NCBI GenBank assembly: GCA_964502215.1
Contig: CAZCUN010000010.1
Location: 1 to 64,000 of the forward strand
Length of the DNA: 64,000 nucleotides
Direction: 5' to 3'
Origin: JAALLB01 sp964502215
Lineage (GTDB): Bacteria > Pseudomonadota > Alphaproteobacteria > Rhizobiales > Rhizobiaceae
Below the pieces are notes generated by a model. The model worked only from the letters and a program-made list of their open reading frames with translations, searched no databases and had not been told where the DNA came from. Within the stretch, counting starts at the first letter, position 1. The number at the start of each line of letters is the position of its first letter. Made by a program: the position numbers and the translations under genes. Below, piece after piece: positions 24,861 through 35,112 of this stretch.

Positions 24861-26195
24861 TTATTCTTCCGTAAACGCACCACGGAAACTATCCGTGATT
24901 GGTTTTGCTAAATATTCAACAAAGGTTCTGTCACCTGTTTTGATGAAGGCATCTACGGGCATGCCTGCATAGATTTTATCTGCATCAAAGTCTTCAGGCA
25001 AATTATCGATGAGCTTCAAACGTGCATCATAATAAACTTCCTGCGTTGCTTGATCGACCAATCTGTCTACCGATACGTATTCAACAGTTGCAGGAACTTC
25101 CGGGGTTGTTCTAGCATTAAGCGCAGAAAATCGAATACTCGCTTCTTGTCCAATTGTTATAATATCAATATCGATTGGCGAAATACGCGCAGAAATAATG
25201 AGATCGCTTGAGGTAGGTAAGAGTTCAAGAACCGTTTCACCAGGTCGGATGATGCTACCAATTGTATTTTTCTCGATTTTGACGATTACGCCATCTACTG
25301 GCGCACGGATCACCATGCGTTGCAATATATCAGCACGCGATGTCAGCTGTTCATCAAGATCATCGATTTGGTTGCGCAATTCATTAATCTGGCTAGAAGC
25401 CTCCGAACGGCGTGTTGCGCGCAGTGTTTCTTGGCGAGTTCTTACTTCTGAGATAGCATTCTTGCGTTGACCAATTCTTGCTTTTAAAGAGCCAATAGCA
25501 CCTTTACTGTCTGCCTCTTCACGCAGTAATGCATTATATTGGTTCTTTGGAGTTAACCCCCTTGCAAGCAAAGTTTTCTTGGCTTTAATCTCGTCTTTTA
25601 AAACGGTTAGCTTTGTGTTCTCTGCTTCAATTTGCAGTTTTATCCCCTCAAGCTCTTGCTCAATTGCATTTACTTGTTCATCCAACACACTCAGTTCAGA
25701 TTTATGCTGAACAAGACGAGAATCAAATTCTGCTTTTTGCAATTCTAAAGGCTCGGTATGTTCGTTATCTTTTGCACGTTTTAATAACTTATCTGGGAAT
25801 GTGATTTTTGTCTCACCCGACATTTCAGCGGTCATACGCGCAAGGTTTGCAGAAAGAGATACAAGCGACTTTTCTACACGATTACGACTGGATGCAGCTT
25901 GTGTTTGATCAAGATAGACCAAAGCATCCCCTTGCTTAACCGTTGCGCCATTACGTGTGGCAATTTCAGATATAATGCCACCTTCTAGGTGATCTATACT
26001 TTGGTTTTGGCCGCTGGCAACAACGACACCAGGCGCAATTGCAGCGCCAGCTATTGGTGCACGAATTGCCCACAATCCAAAGCCAGCAACAAAAATTGCG
26101 ATGACCAACAATCCAAATAACAAAGGCGTTGTTATGCTAGTTGGGACACGTGTGCGCCAGTCTTGCGTAGCAGATGGGCTTGATATTGGTTGCAT
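24861..26195 (-). CDS. Type I secretion membrane fusion protein (HlyD family)
   Basis: A 444-aa periplasmic adaptor that links an inner-membrane ABC exporter to an outer-membrane TolC channel. It has one N-terminal membrane helix (about 24-46), then the lipoyl half-motif GGIISEIATRNGATVKQGD, a long coiled-coil hairpin (about 100-290), and the C-terminal beta-barrel region with MVIRAPVDGVIVKIEKN. It starts 3 bp after the ABC gene, so translation is coupled; its ribosome binding site GGAG lies in the last codons of that gene. No TolC or RTX-type substrate gene is nearby. Confidence 0.94.
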   Translation of the reverse strand: MQPISSPSATQDWRTRVPTSITTPLLFGLLVIAIFVAGFGLWAIRAPIAGAAIAPGVVVASGQNQSIDHLEGGIISEIATRNGATVKQGDALVYLDQTQAASSRNRVEKSLVSLSANLARMTAEMSGETKITFPDKLLKRAKDNEHTEPLELQKAEFDSRLVQHKSELSVLDEQVNAIEQELEGIKLQIEAENTKLTVLKDEIKAKKTLLARGLTPKNQYNALLREEADSKGAIGSLKARIGQRKNAISEVRTRQETLRATRRSEASSQINELRNQIDDLDEQLTSRADILQRMVIRAPVDGVIVKIEKNTIGSIIRPGETVLELLPTSSDLIISARISPIDIDIITIGQEASIRFSALNARTTPEVPATVEYVSVDRLVDQATQEVYYDARLKLIDNLPEDFDADKIYAGMPVDAFIKTGDRTFVEYLAKPITDSFRGAFTEE

Positions 26196-26198
26196 ATC

Positions 26199-27917
26199 TT
26201 ATTCTCCTGCCTTAGCTGAGATTTTTTGTTTTTGCTGTTGAGCTGCTTTTTGAGCACGTTCTTTTGTTTTTTGTATGACCTCTTCACTTGGGCCATAGTC
26301 AATAATTTTACCGTCACTCATACGCATGATGTTATCGACTACTTTAATAACACTATCTCTTTGCGTGACGAGGAATACTGTAATCTTATTTTCTTTTGCA
26401 GCCATTAACGCTCTTAGCAATGCATTCTCACCAATGCGATCTAGGCTTGAATTTGGCTCATCAAGAACTAATATTTTTGGGTTGCCATAAAACGCTCTCG
26501 CTAGGCCGATACGTTGCTTTTCGCCTCCAGAAACAGCCATACCACCAGGGCCAATTGGTGTATCATATCCATTAGGCATCTTCTTTATTAGGTCTTCAAC
26601 ATGCGCCATTTTTGCTGCATGTCTGATATCTTCATCTTTTGCATCAGGTTGAAACCGTGAAATATTTTGCGCAATTGTGCCTGGTAAAAGCTCAACATCT
26701 TGCGCTAGATAACCAATATATTTTCCTAAATCTTGAGGGTCCCAATTCGCAATATTGTTGCCATCAATGCGTATGTCACCTGCAAAAGGCTTGAATGCAC
26801 CTATAATGATACGTGCTAAGGTTGATTTTCCCGAACCAGAAGGGCCAATTACAGCCACAGATTGTCCAGCAGGCAGTTTGAACGATAAGCCACTAAGGAT
26901 TGGCGGCTTCTTTCGGTCTAAAGGATTGGGTTGTAAAATTCCTTCTGCACTTAACTCACCAAGAGGTTCGGCAACTTCAGTGTATTTTTCGCGGCGTTCT
27001 GTTTTAGCCACAAAGTCTTTTACTTTACCCCAAGCATTTCTACCTGCGCTAAGTTGTGGCCACGAGTTTATCACCATATCAATTGGCTGAAGTGCGCGAC
27101 CTGAAATAATAGATGAGGCAAATATCATACCAGCCGTCATCTCGCCTTGTTGGACAAGATAGGCGCCATAACCCAGCATTGCTGCTTGGATACCGAAACG
27201 AATTGTTCTTGAAAGCCCACCAAAGATCGAATTTCGATTTGCCGCTTTATCAGCAGCAATCAATGCATTTGCATTCCAGTTGCCCCAGCTAGCAACAACA
27301 TCTTTCATCATACCCATTGCAACAATACTATCTGCATTTCGTGCAAAATATTCTGATTGTTGATGCGCAATAACATTTGCTTGCGCCTGTTCGCCTGAAG
27401 ACTTGGCAGTGAACTTCAAATTTAAAATTGCAATGGCAAGCAATATTAGAGCACCAACTATGGTTAGCCAAAATAATGATGGATGCACTAAGTAAAGACA
27501 TGCAATAAAAATAAGTGAAAATGGAAAATCAATGACACCAAATAAAATTTTGGAAGAGACAATTCCTCTAACAGCTTGAAGGTCTCTTAAAGGTTGAATA
27601 TTACCATTGGTTTTATGTCCTTCGGTAATAACACGTTCCATGACATCATTTGCAAGAACTGAGTCTAACCTTGCTGCAGCTCTTGTTGCTAGAATTTGGC
27701 GAACCATTTCGGTGAGACCAAGTATGACCAATGCGAAGGCTGCTAAAATTGAAAGGAAGATGAGCGTATTGCTAGATTGCGACGGCAGAACGCGGTCATA
27801 AATTTGTAGCATGTAGAGTGGAATTGTGAGTTGCAGCAAATTTGCAAAAAAAGAAAAGAATGCGATGATTATCATCGTACCTTTGAAGCCACGTGTTGCC
27901 TTTAAAAGATTTTCCAT
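26199..27917 (-). CDS. Type I secretion ABC transporter, PrtD-like
   Basis: A 572-aa half transporter with a six-helix membrane domain (about 15-290) fused to an ATPase domain. Walker A GPSGSGKST near residue 359, signature VSGGEKQRIGLARAF near residue 463, and Walker B ILVLDEPNSSLD. It has no N-terminal C39 peptidase, so it is the PrtD/HasD subtype that exports unprocessed proteins with a C-terminal signal, often RTX proteins. The C-terminus is a charged helix ending in KISAKAGE. The substrate is not encoded in the window. Confidence 0.94.
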   Translation of the reverse strand: MENLLKATRGFKGTMIIIAFFSFFANLLQLTIPLYMLQIYDRVLPSQSSNTLIFLSILAAFALVILGLTEMVRQILATRAAARLDSVLANDVMERVITEGHKTNGNIQPLRDLQAVRGIVSSKILFGVIDFPFSLIFIACLYLVHPSLFWLTIVGALILLAIAILNLKFTAKSSGEQAQANVIAHQQSEYFARNADSIVAMGMMKDVVASWGNWNANALIAADKAANRNSIFGGLSRTIRFGIQAAMLGYGAYLVQQGEMTAGMIFASSIISGRALQPIDMVINSWPQLSAGRNAWGKVKDFVAKTERREKYTEVAEPLGELSAEGILQPNPLDRKKPPILSGLSFKLPAGQSVAVIGPSGSGKSTLARIIIGAFKPFAGDIRIDGNNIANWDPQDLGKYIGYLAQDVELLPGTIAQNISRFQPDAKDEDIRHAAKMAHVEDLIKKMPNGYDTPIGPGGMAVSGGEKQRIGLARAFYGNPKILVLDEPNSSLDRIGENALLRALMAAKENKITVFLVTQRDSVIKVVDNIMRMSDGKIIDYGPSEEVIQKTKERAQKAAQQQKQKISAKAGE

Positions 27918-28024
27918 CTCTGCTTTCCTATTTGCCCTAATTATAAATTATGCCCCAACACACGTTTTTCAATTTTTATATCAAAATAATTAACTCGAGC
28001 TTACGAAAATAAATCCGTGATAAA

Positions 28025-28058
28025 ATAAAAAAACCCCAGGCAATTTGCCCAGGGTTTT
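28025..28058 (-). terminator. Terminator after mscL
   Basis: On the minus strand, ACCC and TGCC pair with GGCA and GGGT, interrupted by a 2x2 internal loop, and a long T run follows. It starts 23 bp beyond the mscL stop. TTTT on the other side allows weak action on the plus strand too. Confidence 0.7.
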
Positions 28059-28080
28059 AAAATCAAAAATTTGAAAAAGA

Positions 28081-28485
28081 TTATTTTCTCAAAAGATCAC
28101 GGATCTCTGTAAGAAGAACTTCTTCAGCTGGTGGAGCTGCAGGCGCTTCTTCTTCTTTTTTCTCAAGGCTTTTCACGAAGCGAACCATCATAAAGATTAC
28201 GAAACCGATGATTACGAAATTGATGATTGTTGTAAGGAATGAACCATATGCAAGAACTGCACCTTGTTCTTTAGCTGCTTCTAGTGAAGTAGCAGTTATG
28301 CCATCGCCAAGAGCAATAAAGTAATTTGAGAAGTCCAAACCACCAAAAATCCAACCTACGATAGGCATAATAATGTCACCAACAAGCGATGCAGTAATTA
28401 GAGCAAACGCGCCAGCTATAATAACAGCAACAGCTAGGTCAAGCACATTGCCTTTCATGATAAAGTCTTTAAATTCATTCAACAT
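28081..28485 (-). CDS. mscL: Large-conductance mechanosensitive channel
   Basis: Opens under membrane tension to release solutes on hypo-osmotic shock; it acts as a homopentamer in the inner membrane. 134 aa. The N-terminus MLNEFKDFIMKGNVLDLAVA, the pore helix with VAVIIAGAFALITASLVGDI and the second helix TIINFVIIGFVIFMMVRFV are all canonical. The C-terminal helix ends LLTEIRDLLRK. The frame is open to 28518, but the start at 28485 matches the family and follows AGAGGGG. Monocistronic, with its own terminator. Confidence 0.97.
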   Translation of the reverse strand: MLNEFKDFIMKGNVLDLAVAVIIAGAFALITASLVGDIIMPIVGWIFGGLDFSNYFIALGDGITATSLEAAKEQGAVLAYGSFLTTIINFVIIGFVIFMMVRFVKSLEKKEEEAPAAPPAEEVLLTEIRDLLRK

Positions 28486-28725
28486 TGAGTATTCCCCTCT
28501 AGAAATTTGAAACATCAACCAATTGATGCCGTAACGTTACTTAAGTGATTTTAATCTGTAAGTTAAGGGGGAAACTCATAAAACCTTAAGAAAAGGCTTC
28601 AAAAGTATCTTTTTTCACGGTTTTTTTGCTAAATTTCAAAAATGGACAAACATTAGTAAAATATGCTGATATTCAGGTGAAAATATTTGATTATTATGAA
28701 GTATTAACTTGGGGAATTTTGAAAG

Positions 28726-31700
28726 ATGATCCACCCATGGATCACACTAATTGTAGCAATCATATATGTCTTGCTTTTGTTTGTTGTTGCAAGCTTTGGC
28801 GACAGAAAAACGCTTGCCTCCGAAAACCAGCGTAGCAAACCTAATATATATGCTTTTAGTTTAGCCATCTATTGTACGACTTGGACATTTTTTGGTTCAG
28901 TTGGTTTAGCGGCAACGAGTGGTGTTGATTTTCTTGCAATTTATCTTGGCCCAATTTTAGTTGTGACATTAGGTTTTCCGCTAATGCAGCGGGTTATTAA
29001 ACTGTCTAAAGAAGAGCGGATTACATCTGTTGCTGATTTCTTAGGCTCACGCTTTGGTAAAAATATTAAAGTTGCGGCAGTTGCAGCTATTATAGCAGTA
29101 ATAGGCACTATTCCATACATAGCACTTCAGCTTAAAGCGATCTCAGGGTCTGTTGATACTTTGCTTGTTAGTTTTGACAATGGATTTCCAGCAGGCGCTC
29201 CGCCTTTTGGTGATATATCAATTTTTGTTGCGATTGCTTTGGTAATCTTTGCAATCTTATTTGGCACTCGCCATGCAGATGCAACCGAACACCAACATGG
29301 CTTAATGCTTGCTGTTGCAATGGAGTCTGTGATTAAGCTAATCGCATTTTTATGTATTGGCATCTTTGTAACGTGGTTTATGTTTGATGGCGTTGAAGAT
29401 TTATTCGCCCAAGCGGCAGCTAACTCAAATATGCAAAAAATTGTCGACAAAGGTTTTGATACAGGCAATTTTCTAATTCTTACTTTTTTGAGCCTGAGTG
29501 TATTTTTATTATTACCCCGTCAATTCCATGTTGCTGTTGTTGAAAATAATTCAATAAAGGAACTCGAAAGAGCACGTTGGCTTTTTCCGCTATACTTAGT
29601 TGCGATTAATCTATTTGTGATTCCAATCGCGGTTGCTGGCACTATCAAGTTTGGTGTTGCAGCCAATGCGGATGATTATGTTTTACTCTTACCTCTTCTA
29701 GAAGAACAACGTGTCTTAGGTCTGTTGGTATTTATCGGCGGTTTATCTGCAGGTACTGCAATGGTTATTGTTGCCACTGTCGCACTTGCCATAATGATTT
29801 CAAATGATCTGGTTCTCCCGCTGTTCTTGCGACTGCGGGCAAAAAAGGGGTTGTCTGAGCCAGAGAATATGGAAGGTAGTATCCTTAATATTCGCAGAAC
29901 TGCGATCTTTGCTGTCTTGCTTTTAGCTTATTTATATTACGAAGCTGCGGATAACTCAGCAGCACTTGCCTCGATTGGTCTTGTCTCATTTGCAGCTATT
30001 GCTCAATTGGCGCCTGCATTCTTTGGTGGCTTATTTTGGAAAAGGGCAAATGCACGCGGTGCTATGTTTGGTATGGCAACTGGATTTTTTGTTTGGGGTT
30101 ATTGTCTGTTATTACCAACGCTTTTATCAGCAGAAAACTCATTTGTTGTGCATGGGTTGTTTGATATCTCTTGGCTAAAACCAGAAGCCCTTTTTGGCAG
30201 TTCTTTAAGTCCTATTGCAAATGGTGTTATTTGGAGTCTATTCTTTAATGCAACTGCATTTTTTATAGGTTCCTTGAGCAGACAAGCGGACCCACAAGAA
30301 CGGATGCAAGCCTCTCTTTTTGTTAACTACCAAGTGCCAGCAGCACGCTATACAAGTTATGGCAGATCAAATGTTCGGGTTAGTCAACTAAAAGAAACCT
30401 TAGAAAGATACATTGGTAAAAAACGTACTGAACGCTCTTTTGAGAGTTATTGGCAAAGTCAAAACCTAAACATCCAAAATGATGATTATGTTGATAATAA
30501 TATCTTACGCTTTTCAGAACAATTACTTGCAAGTGCGATTGGGGCATCGTCTTCACGTCTTGTACATACGCTACTTTTAAAGCGCTTTGATGAAAATAGT
30601 TCAAACAATATAGAGCTTTTAGATGAAGCTTCGCGAGCGCTTCAATTTAATCGTGACGTACTACAAACAGCGCTTGATCAACTCGAGCAAGGTATTACCG
30701 TTTTTGATGGTGATTTCAGACTTGCTTCTTGGAATACTCAGTTCAGAAATATTCTTAATTTGCCAACTAGAATTGGCCAAGTTGGTTCTCCTTTATCAGA
30801 AGTTGTGCGTGAAATCACAATCCAAAACCAATTGGACCAGATGGATAAAGATGGCCAAAAGCTAGAGCAAAAATTAATTAGTCAATCTAATCCCTGGCGG
30901 CTTAAACTTCCTGATACAAATGAAATCCTTGAAATTAGCACAAGCCCTATGCCTGAAGGTGGCATTGTTGTCACTTGGCATAATATCACTCAAAGGGTGA
31001 AGGCGGATGAAGCCTTAAAAGAAGCAAACGAAAGGCTGGAAGGGCGTGTTGAAGAACGCACACGCGAACTTGAGCAAGCTAAACAATTTGCAGACCAGGC
31101 TAATGCAAGTAAAACCAGATTTCTTGCAGCGGCAGGACATGATATTCTACAGCCATTAAATGCTGCACGACTATATTCAGCGACTCTTATTGAGCGTGCA
31201 AATGTGAATAAAGACGCTAAACTTGCTGATAACATCAATAAATCCCTTGGCTCTGTTGAAGAAATTTTGGCATCTATTCTTGCTATCTCACGCTTGGATA
31301 CTGCCAACCCTGAGATTAGTCTTACTAAGTTTCCACTTGAAGATATCACGAAGCAACTTCAAATCGAATTTGAACCCATCGCTAGCTCTGAGGGGCTTGA
31401 GCTTACCTTTATTCATTGTTCAAAATGGGTCTATTCAGATCGTGCTTTATTGCGACGACTGCTACAGAATCTAATTTCAAATGCTTTAAAATTCACCCAG
31501 TCTGGAAAAGTATTAGTAGGTTGTCGAATGATTGGTAAGCAAATCTCACTGGAAGTTCATGATACAGGAATCGGAATTCCCCCAGATGAAAAAGAGCATA
31601 TTTTTGGGGAATTCAATCGACTTAATAACATGCCAAACCAAGTTCCTGGTCTTGGGCTTGGATTATCAATTGTTGATCGTATCGCCGCCTTATTGGGCTT

Positions 31701-32211
31701 GCGAGTTGAATTAGATTCAATTCCTGGAAAAGGTACAAATTTTAAAGTTCAAATTGAACGTGTCGATGCAGTAGTTAAAACTAATAAAGTTAAAGCTATT
31801 TCTAAGAAACGAAAATTAGGCCAGCTTACAGGAACAAGCGTTCTTTGCATTGATAATGAGGCTGCTATTCTTGAGGGCATGTCAGCATTATTAGAAGAAT
31901 GGGGATGTGTTGTTGCTATAGCTCAAGATCTTGATGAGGCGGTTAAACACATCAGTGGGAAATTAGGCCATCCCGATCTCATATTAGCAGATTACCATTT
32001 GGAGAATACAACAGGTATTGAAGTATATGAGAAGTTAAATTCTAAAATTGGCAAAATTATACCCGGCGTCTTAATAACAGCCGACCGTGGCGAAGAAGTG
32101 AAACAGCTTGCGGAAAACAGTGGCTTGAATATCTTGAATAAACCCGTAAAGCCCGCTGCATTAAGGGCTCTGGTTTCACAAAACAAAAGACGTGCAATAG
32201 CAGCGGAATAA
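28726..32211 (+). CDS. Hybrid histidine kinase with sodium:solute symporter domain (CrbS-like)
   Basis: An 1161-aa sensor. Residues 1-520 form about 13 membrane helices of the sodium:solute symporter family. A PAS domain follows (about 650-760; LEQGITVFDGDFRLASWNTQ), then a coiled linker and the kinase. The H box is AAAGHDILQPLNAAR with phospho-acceptor His805. The N box is NLISNALKF, and the G boxes are DTGIGIP and GLGLGLSIVDR. A receiver domain ends the protein (SVLCIDNEAAI; phospho-acceptor Asp1089 in LADYHLE; Lys in LNKPVKP). This architecture matches CrbS/MxtR-type sensors, which control acetate use with LuxR-type regulators. The convergent gene at 32216 encodes such a regulator. The signal is inferred to be a carboxylate. 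Confidence 0.92.
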   Translation: MIHPWITLIVAIIYVLLLFVVASFGDRKTLASENQRSKPNIYAFSLAIYCTTWTFFGSVGLAATSGVDFLAIYLGPILVVTLGFPLMQRVIKLSKEERITSVADFLGSRFGKNIKVAAVAAIIAVIGTIPYIALQLKAISGSVDTLLVSFDNGFPAGAPPFGDISIFVAIALVIFAILFGTRHADATEHQHGLMLAVAMESVIKLIAFLCIGIFVTWFMFDGVEDLFAQAAANSNMQKIVDKGFDTGNFLILTFLSLSVFLLLPRQFHVAVVENNSIKELERARWLFPLYLVAINLFVIPIAVAGTIKFGVAANADDYVLLLPLLEEQRVLGLLVFIGGLSAGTAMVIVATVALAIMISNDLVLPLFLRLRAKKGLSEPENMEGSILNIRRTAIFAVLLLAYLYYEAADNSAALASIGLVSFAAIAQLAPAFFGGLFWKRANARGAMFGMATGFFVWGYCLLLPTLLSAENSFVVHGLFDISWLKPEALFGSSLSPIANGVIWSLFFNATAFFIGSLSRQADPQERMQASLFVNYQVPAARYTSYGRSNVRVSQLKETLERYIGKKRTERSFESYWQSQNLNIQNDDYVDNNILRFSEQLLASAIGASSSRLVHTLLLKRFDENSSNNIELLDEASRALQFNRDVLQTALDQLEQGITVFDGDFRLASWNTQFRNILNLPTRIGQVGSPLSEVVREITIQNQLDQMDKDGQKLEQKLISQSNPWRLKLPDTNEILEISTSPMPEGGIVVTWHNITQRVKADEALKEANERLEGRVEERTRELEQAKQFADQANASKTRFLAAAGHDILQPLNAARLYSATLIERANVNKDAKLADNINKSLGSVEEILASILAISRLDTANPEISLTKFPLEDITKQLQIEFEPIASSEGLELTFIHCSKWVYSDRALLRRLLQNLISNALKFTQSGKVLVGCRMIGKQISLEVHDTGIGIPPDEKEHIFGEFNRLNNMPNQVPGLGLGLSIVDRIAALLGLRVELDSIPGKGTNFKVQIERVDAVVKTNKVKAISKKRKLGQLTGTSVLCIDNEAAILEGMSALLEEWGCVVAIAQDLDEAVKHISGKLGHPDLILADYHLENTTGIEVYEKLNSKIGKIIPGVLITADRGEEVKQLAENSGLNILNKPVKPAALRALVSQNKRRAIAAE

Positions 32212-32215
32212 ATAC

Positions 32216-32893
32216 TTATGAACCTGTTATATTAGCTGATTGGTTCACGGCAATTTTGTTCATCATAATAACAGCTTGTGTTCTACTATCGACATTAAGT
32301 TTCAAAAGCACCGCTGATACGTGTGCTTTTACGGTTGCCTCTGAAACACCAAGCTCATAGGCAATCTGTTTATTCAAAAGACCTTCAGCCAGCATTGAAA
32401 GTACGCGGGTTTGTTGCGGTGTCAAAGATTGAATCTTAGTGAGCAGTTCACTTGAAGCATCGTCTATATCTGCCTCAATATCCACATTGGGTGGTGTCCA
32501 TACTTCGCCCATTTGAACAGATTTAATCCCTTCAACAATATACTCCGCGCCAGATGATTTTGGTATAAAGCCTGAGGCGCCTAATTCAATACATTTTCGA
32601 ATTGTGATTGGATCTTCTGTTGCCGAAACAACTATCACAGGGATATCCTGAAATTCCGACCTTATAGATAAGAGACCCGAAAATCCTGTCGTACCTGGCA
32701 TGCTTAAATCTAACAATACAAGCTCGACTGATTCAGTATCTCTTAATTGCTGGCGCAAATCTTCAAGGTCACCGGCCAACCTAAAACTACAATTCGGCAT
32801 TAAACCTTCTATGGCCTGCTTAATAGCATCCCTAAAAAGCGGATGGTCATCTGCAATGATTACAACTGGTAGCAAAATGGTGTCCTCCAACAC
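32216..32893 (-). CDS. LuxR/NarL-type response regulator (CrbR-like)
   Basis: A 225-aa regulator with an N-terminal receiver domain (acidic pair in IIADDHPLF, phospho-acceptor Asp62 in LVLLDLSMPG, Lys in FIPKSSG) and a C-terminal LuxR helix-turn-helix (LTPQQTRVLSMLAEGLLNKQ, then ELGVSEATVKAHVSAVLLKL). It is convergent with the symporter-domain kinase, 4 bp apart end to end, and is the likely partner. It is divergent from the symporter genes at 33001, so it may control them from the 107-bp gap. Family knowledge points to control of acetate or short-chain carboxylate metabolism. Confidence 0.92.
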   Translation of the reverse strand: MLEDTILLPVVIIADDHPLFRDAIKQAIEGLMPNCSFRLAGDLEDLRQQLRDTESVELVLLDLSMPGTTGFSGLLSIRSEFQDIPVIVVSATEDPITIRKCIELGASGFIPKSSGAEYIVEGIKSVQMGEVWTPPNVDIEADIDDASSELLTKIQSLTPQQTRVLSMLAEGLLNKQIAYELGVSEATVKAHVSAVLLKLNVDSRTQAVIMMNKIAVNQSANITGS

Positions 32894-33000
32894 ATAAACT
32901 CCATAATATTAGATATACTCAATAACGCAAATGATATGATTACAAAGGCCATTGCTTTATGCTAAAACCTTCAAATGAAAAAAAATGAGCCTAGATAAAA

Positions 33001-33267
33001 ATGCAAACGCATAAAATTCGTCACATATTAAAAACTGGATCTATAAACCCTGCTAAATTTGCTGGATTTATCAGTTTGGTTTTAATTTTATTAGTTTGGC
33101 CGTTGCCCTTTATTTTCATACATACTGAAATGCTATTATTCGGTGTACCATTTGTATATCTCTACATAATTCTGCTCTGCCCTGCACTTATACTTTTTGT
33201 TACAAATTGGGCTGTTAATTTTATGGAACGAATTGATCGCAATCAGCTTGAAACTGAGAATGATTGA
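33001..33267 (+). CDS. Small two-helix symporter-associated membrane protein
   Basis: An 88-aa protein with two membrane helices (about 20-41 and 48-70) and a charged C-terminal tail. It lies 9 bp before a sodium:solute symporter gene. Small two-helix proteins of families such as DUF485, DUF3311 and DUF4212 are regularly encoded in front of such symporters (for example YjcH before ActP) and are thought to assist them. The FGVPFVYLYIILL segment most resembles the DUF3311 pattern, but I am not certain of the family. Confidence 0.75.
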   Translation: MQTHKIRHILKTGSINPAKFAGFISLVLILLVWPLPFIFIHTEMLLFGVPFVYLYIILLCPALILFVTNWAVNFMERIDRNQLETEND

Positions 33268-33276
33268 TTAATAGCC

Positions 33277-35112
33277 ATGCAAAAACCACCTTTAAATTCT
33301 TCCACCTCTTTGATTTTGATGTACACAGCAGTGTTTTTACTCTGCATATTTTTTGGCATCATACTCATACAAGTTGGTACGCCAGGCAATTATGTGGACA
33401 TGATGATGTTTGCGTTTATAGTTGGCGGCTATCTATTTTCTGGCATGTTTGCAAAAACTATGATCTTGCCCGTTTTTCAAAACACAATCAGAACTGGAAA
33501 GCCTTTTTATATTGGTCAAGCTATCGCTGCAGGGTTGATATCAAGCGGTGTATTTCTTTTCTTGGCAGGTGATTTTTATACAACCGGAACCGATGCGCTT
33601 ACTATTTTCAGCGGCCTAATTCTTGGTATTGCGCTTATGACAATTCTATTTGCAGGACCTGTTAATCGAGCTAAAAACTCCACCCTGGCCAGCTTGTTTG
33701 GTGAGTCACGTTTAAGTCGCTTGATAATTTTGATTATTGTTGTTGTAGCAAGCTTACTGTTTTTATACGTACAGTTATTTGCAATTGGCATTGTCAGCGA
33801 AACTTATTTCGGAATACCAGAAAAATACGCGATACTTATAACCGCTTTTACCATTAGCTTTTGTACGGTTTTGGGTGGGATGCAATCACTTTCTATTAGT
33901 AGAATGATCGCTTATCCAGTTTTACTAATTACCTTTCTAGTGCCTATTATTTGGATTGCTTATAAAGTAACAGGTAATCCATTTCCCCAGCTGTCTTTTG
34001 GTCATGGAGCATTGACGGCCATTAATGGAATTGACCAAGAACTTTTGGATGCTCGCCTTATTGACCAAAGTGAAATATTTGATTTTACAAAAGAAGGCCT
34101 TGAGTATGACCGCTTCAATTACTTAGCCGCTTTGTTATGTATTGCATTTGGCACAGCCTCTATGCCTCATTTATTGCAACATTTCAGAACACTTCCAAAA
34201 GCCAGAAATGCACGTAAAAGCGGTGTTTGGGCATTAGGATTTCTTTTGCTCATTCTTACAGCAATCCCAGCAATAGCTGCTTTTGTTAAATTGGACATCT
34301 ATACTTCATTATTGGGATTGCAACTCTCTGATTTAGATAGCGATGCAAGTTGGCTTTTTGCTCTTAATCAAAATGGCGGATCTATTTTATCGATATGTGG
34401 CGCTTATGTTACAAATACAACAGAAGCGATTTCAGCTTGTGGGGAAACGGCAGATTACTTTTTGACAAGCAATGATGTTATTCCAAACCCAGACATTCTT
34501 GTTATATCAAGTGCCGTTCTTAATGAGCTTCCTAGCCTTACCACAACACTTCTCGCAACAGGTGCATTACTTGCTATATGGTCAACTGCTGATGGTTTGA
34601 TCTTTGTAAGCGCCAATGCTTTGTCAGAAGATGGATATTGCTCACTGATAAGACCTAAATCTCCAATGGGTACACGGCTATTCATGTCTAGGGTGTTCTT
34701 GCTGGCTATAACGATTGCATCAACTTATATGGCATTGAATATTCAAATTGATATTCAGTTTGTTTTTGCAGCAAGTTTTGCCTTGTTATGCTCAAGCCTT
34801 TTTCCTGCTCTTTTATGTCAGTTTTGGCTTAAGTACATCTCTCAAAATATTATTATGATTGGCATTTCACTTGGCTTTGTTATGACCTCAGCTATGTTAT
34901 GGCTTTCACATTTTGGGTTGGATTTAAATCCTTTAAATGGTGATGAGTTTGTATTTTATCTGCCCCTGTTAACGAATGAATTAAAGCCGCTAGCGACTGG
35001 CTTCGTTGGTATGATGTTTAGTTTTATTATTATTTTTACAACTCAAACATTCGTTAAAAACAAGCCTAGTAAAAACTTAAATGTAGAGGCAAAATCTGAT
35101 GTTCCTGCCTGA
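33277..35112 (+). CDS. Sodium:solute symporter family transporter
   Basis: A 611-aa inner-membrane protein with about 13-14 helices of the SSS family, which couples sodium entry to solute uptake. Segments such as FTISFCTVLGGMQSLSISRM near residue 190 and ALLCIAFGTASMPHLLQHF near residue 285 match the family core. Long loops lie near residues 240-280 and 345-400. It is preceded by its small partner and overlaps the esterase gene by 14 bp. The neighbouring CrbS/CrbR-like pair suggests a carboxylate such as acetate as substrate, by analogy with ActP; this is not read from residues. Confidence 0.87.
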   Translation: MQKPPLNSSTSLILMYTAVFLLCIFFGIILIQVGTPGNYVDMMMFAFIVGGYLFSGMFAKTMILPVFQNTIRTGKPFYIGQAIAAGLISSGVFLFLAGDFYTTGTDALTIFSGLILGIALMTILFAGPVNRAKNSTLASLFGESRLSRLIILIIVVVASLLFLYVQLFAIGIVSETYFGIPEKYAILITAFTISFCTVLGGMQSLSISRMIAYPVLLITFLVPIIWIAYKVTGNPFPQLSFGHGALTAINGIDQELLDARLIDQSEIFDFTKEGLEYDRFNYLAALLCIAFGTASMPHLLQHFRTLPKARNARKSGVWALGFLLLILTAIPAIAAFVKLDIYTSLLGLQLSDLDSDASWLFALNQNGGSILSICGAYVTNTTEAISACGETADYFLTSNDVIPNPDILVISSAVLNELPSLTTTLLATGALLAIWSTADGLIFVSANALSEDGYCSLIRPKSPMGTRLFMSRVFLLAITIASTYMALNIQIDIQFVFAASFALLCSSLFPALLCQFWLKYISQNIIMIGISLGFVMTSAMLWLSHFGLDLNPLNGDEFVFYLPLLTNELKPLATGFVGMMFSFIIIFTTQTFVKNKPSKNLNVEAKSDVPA

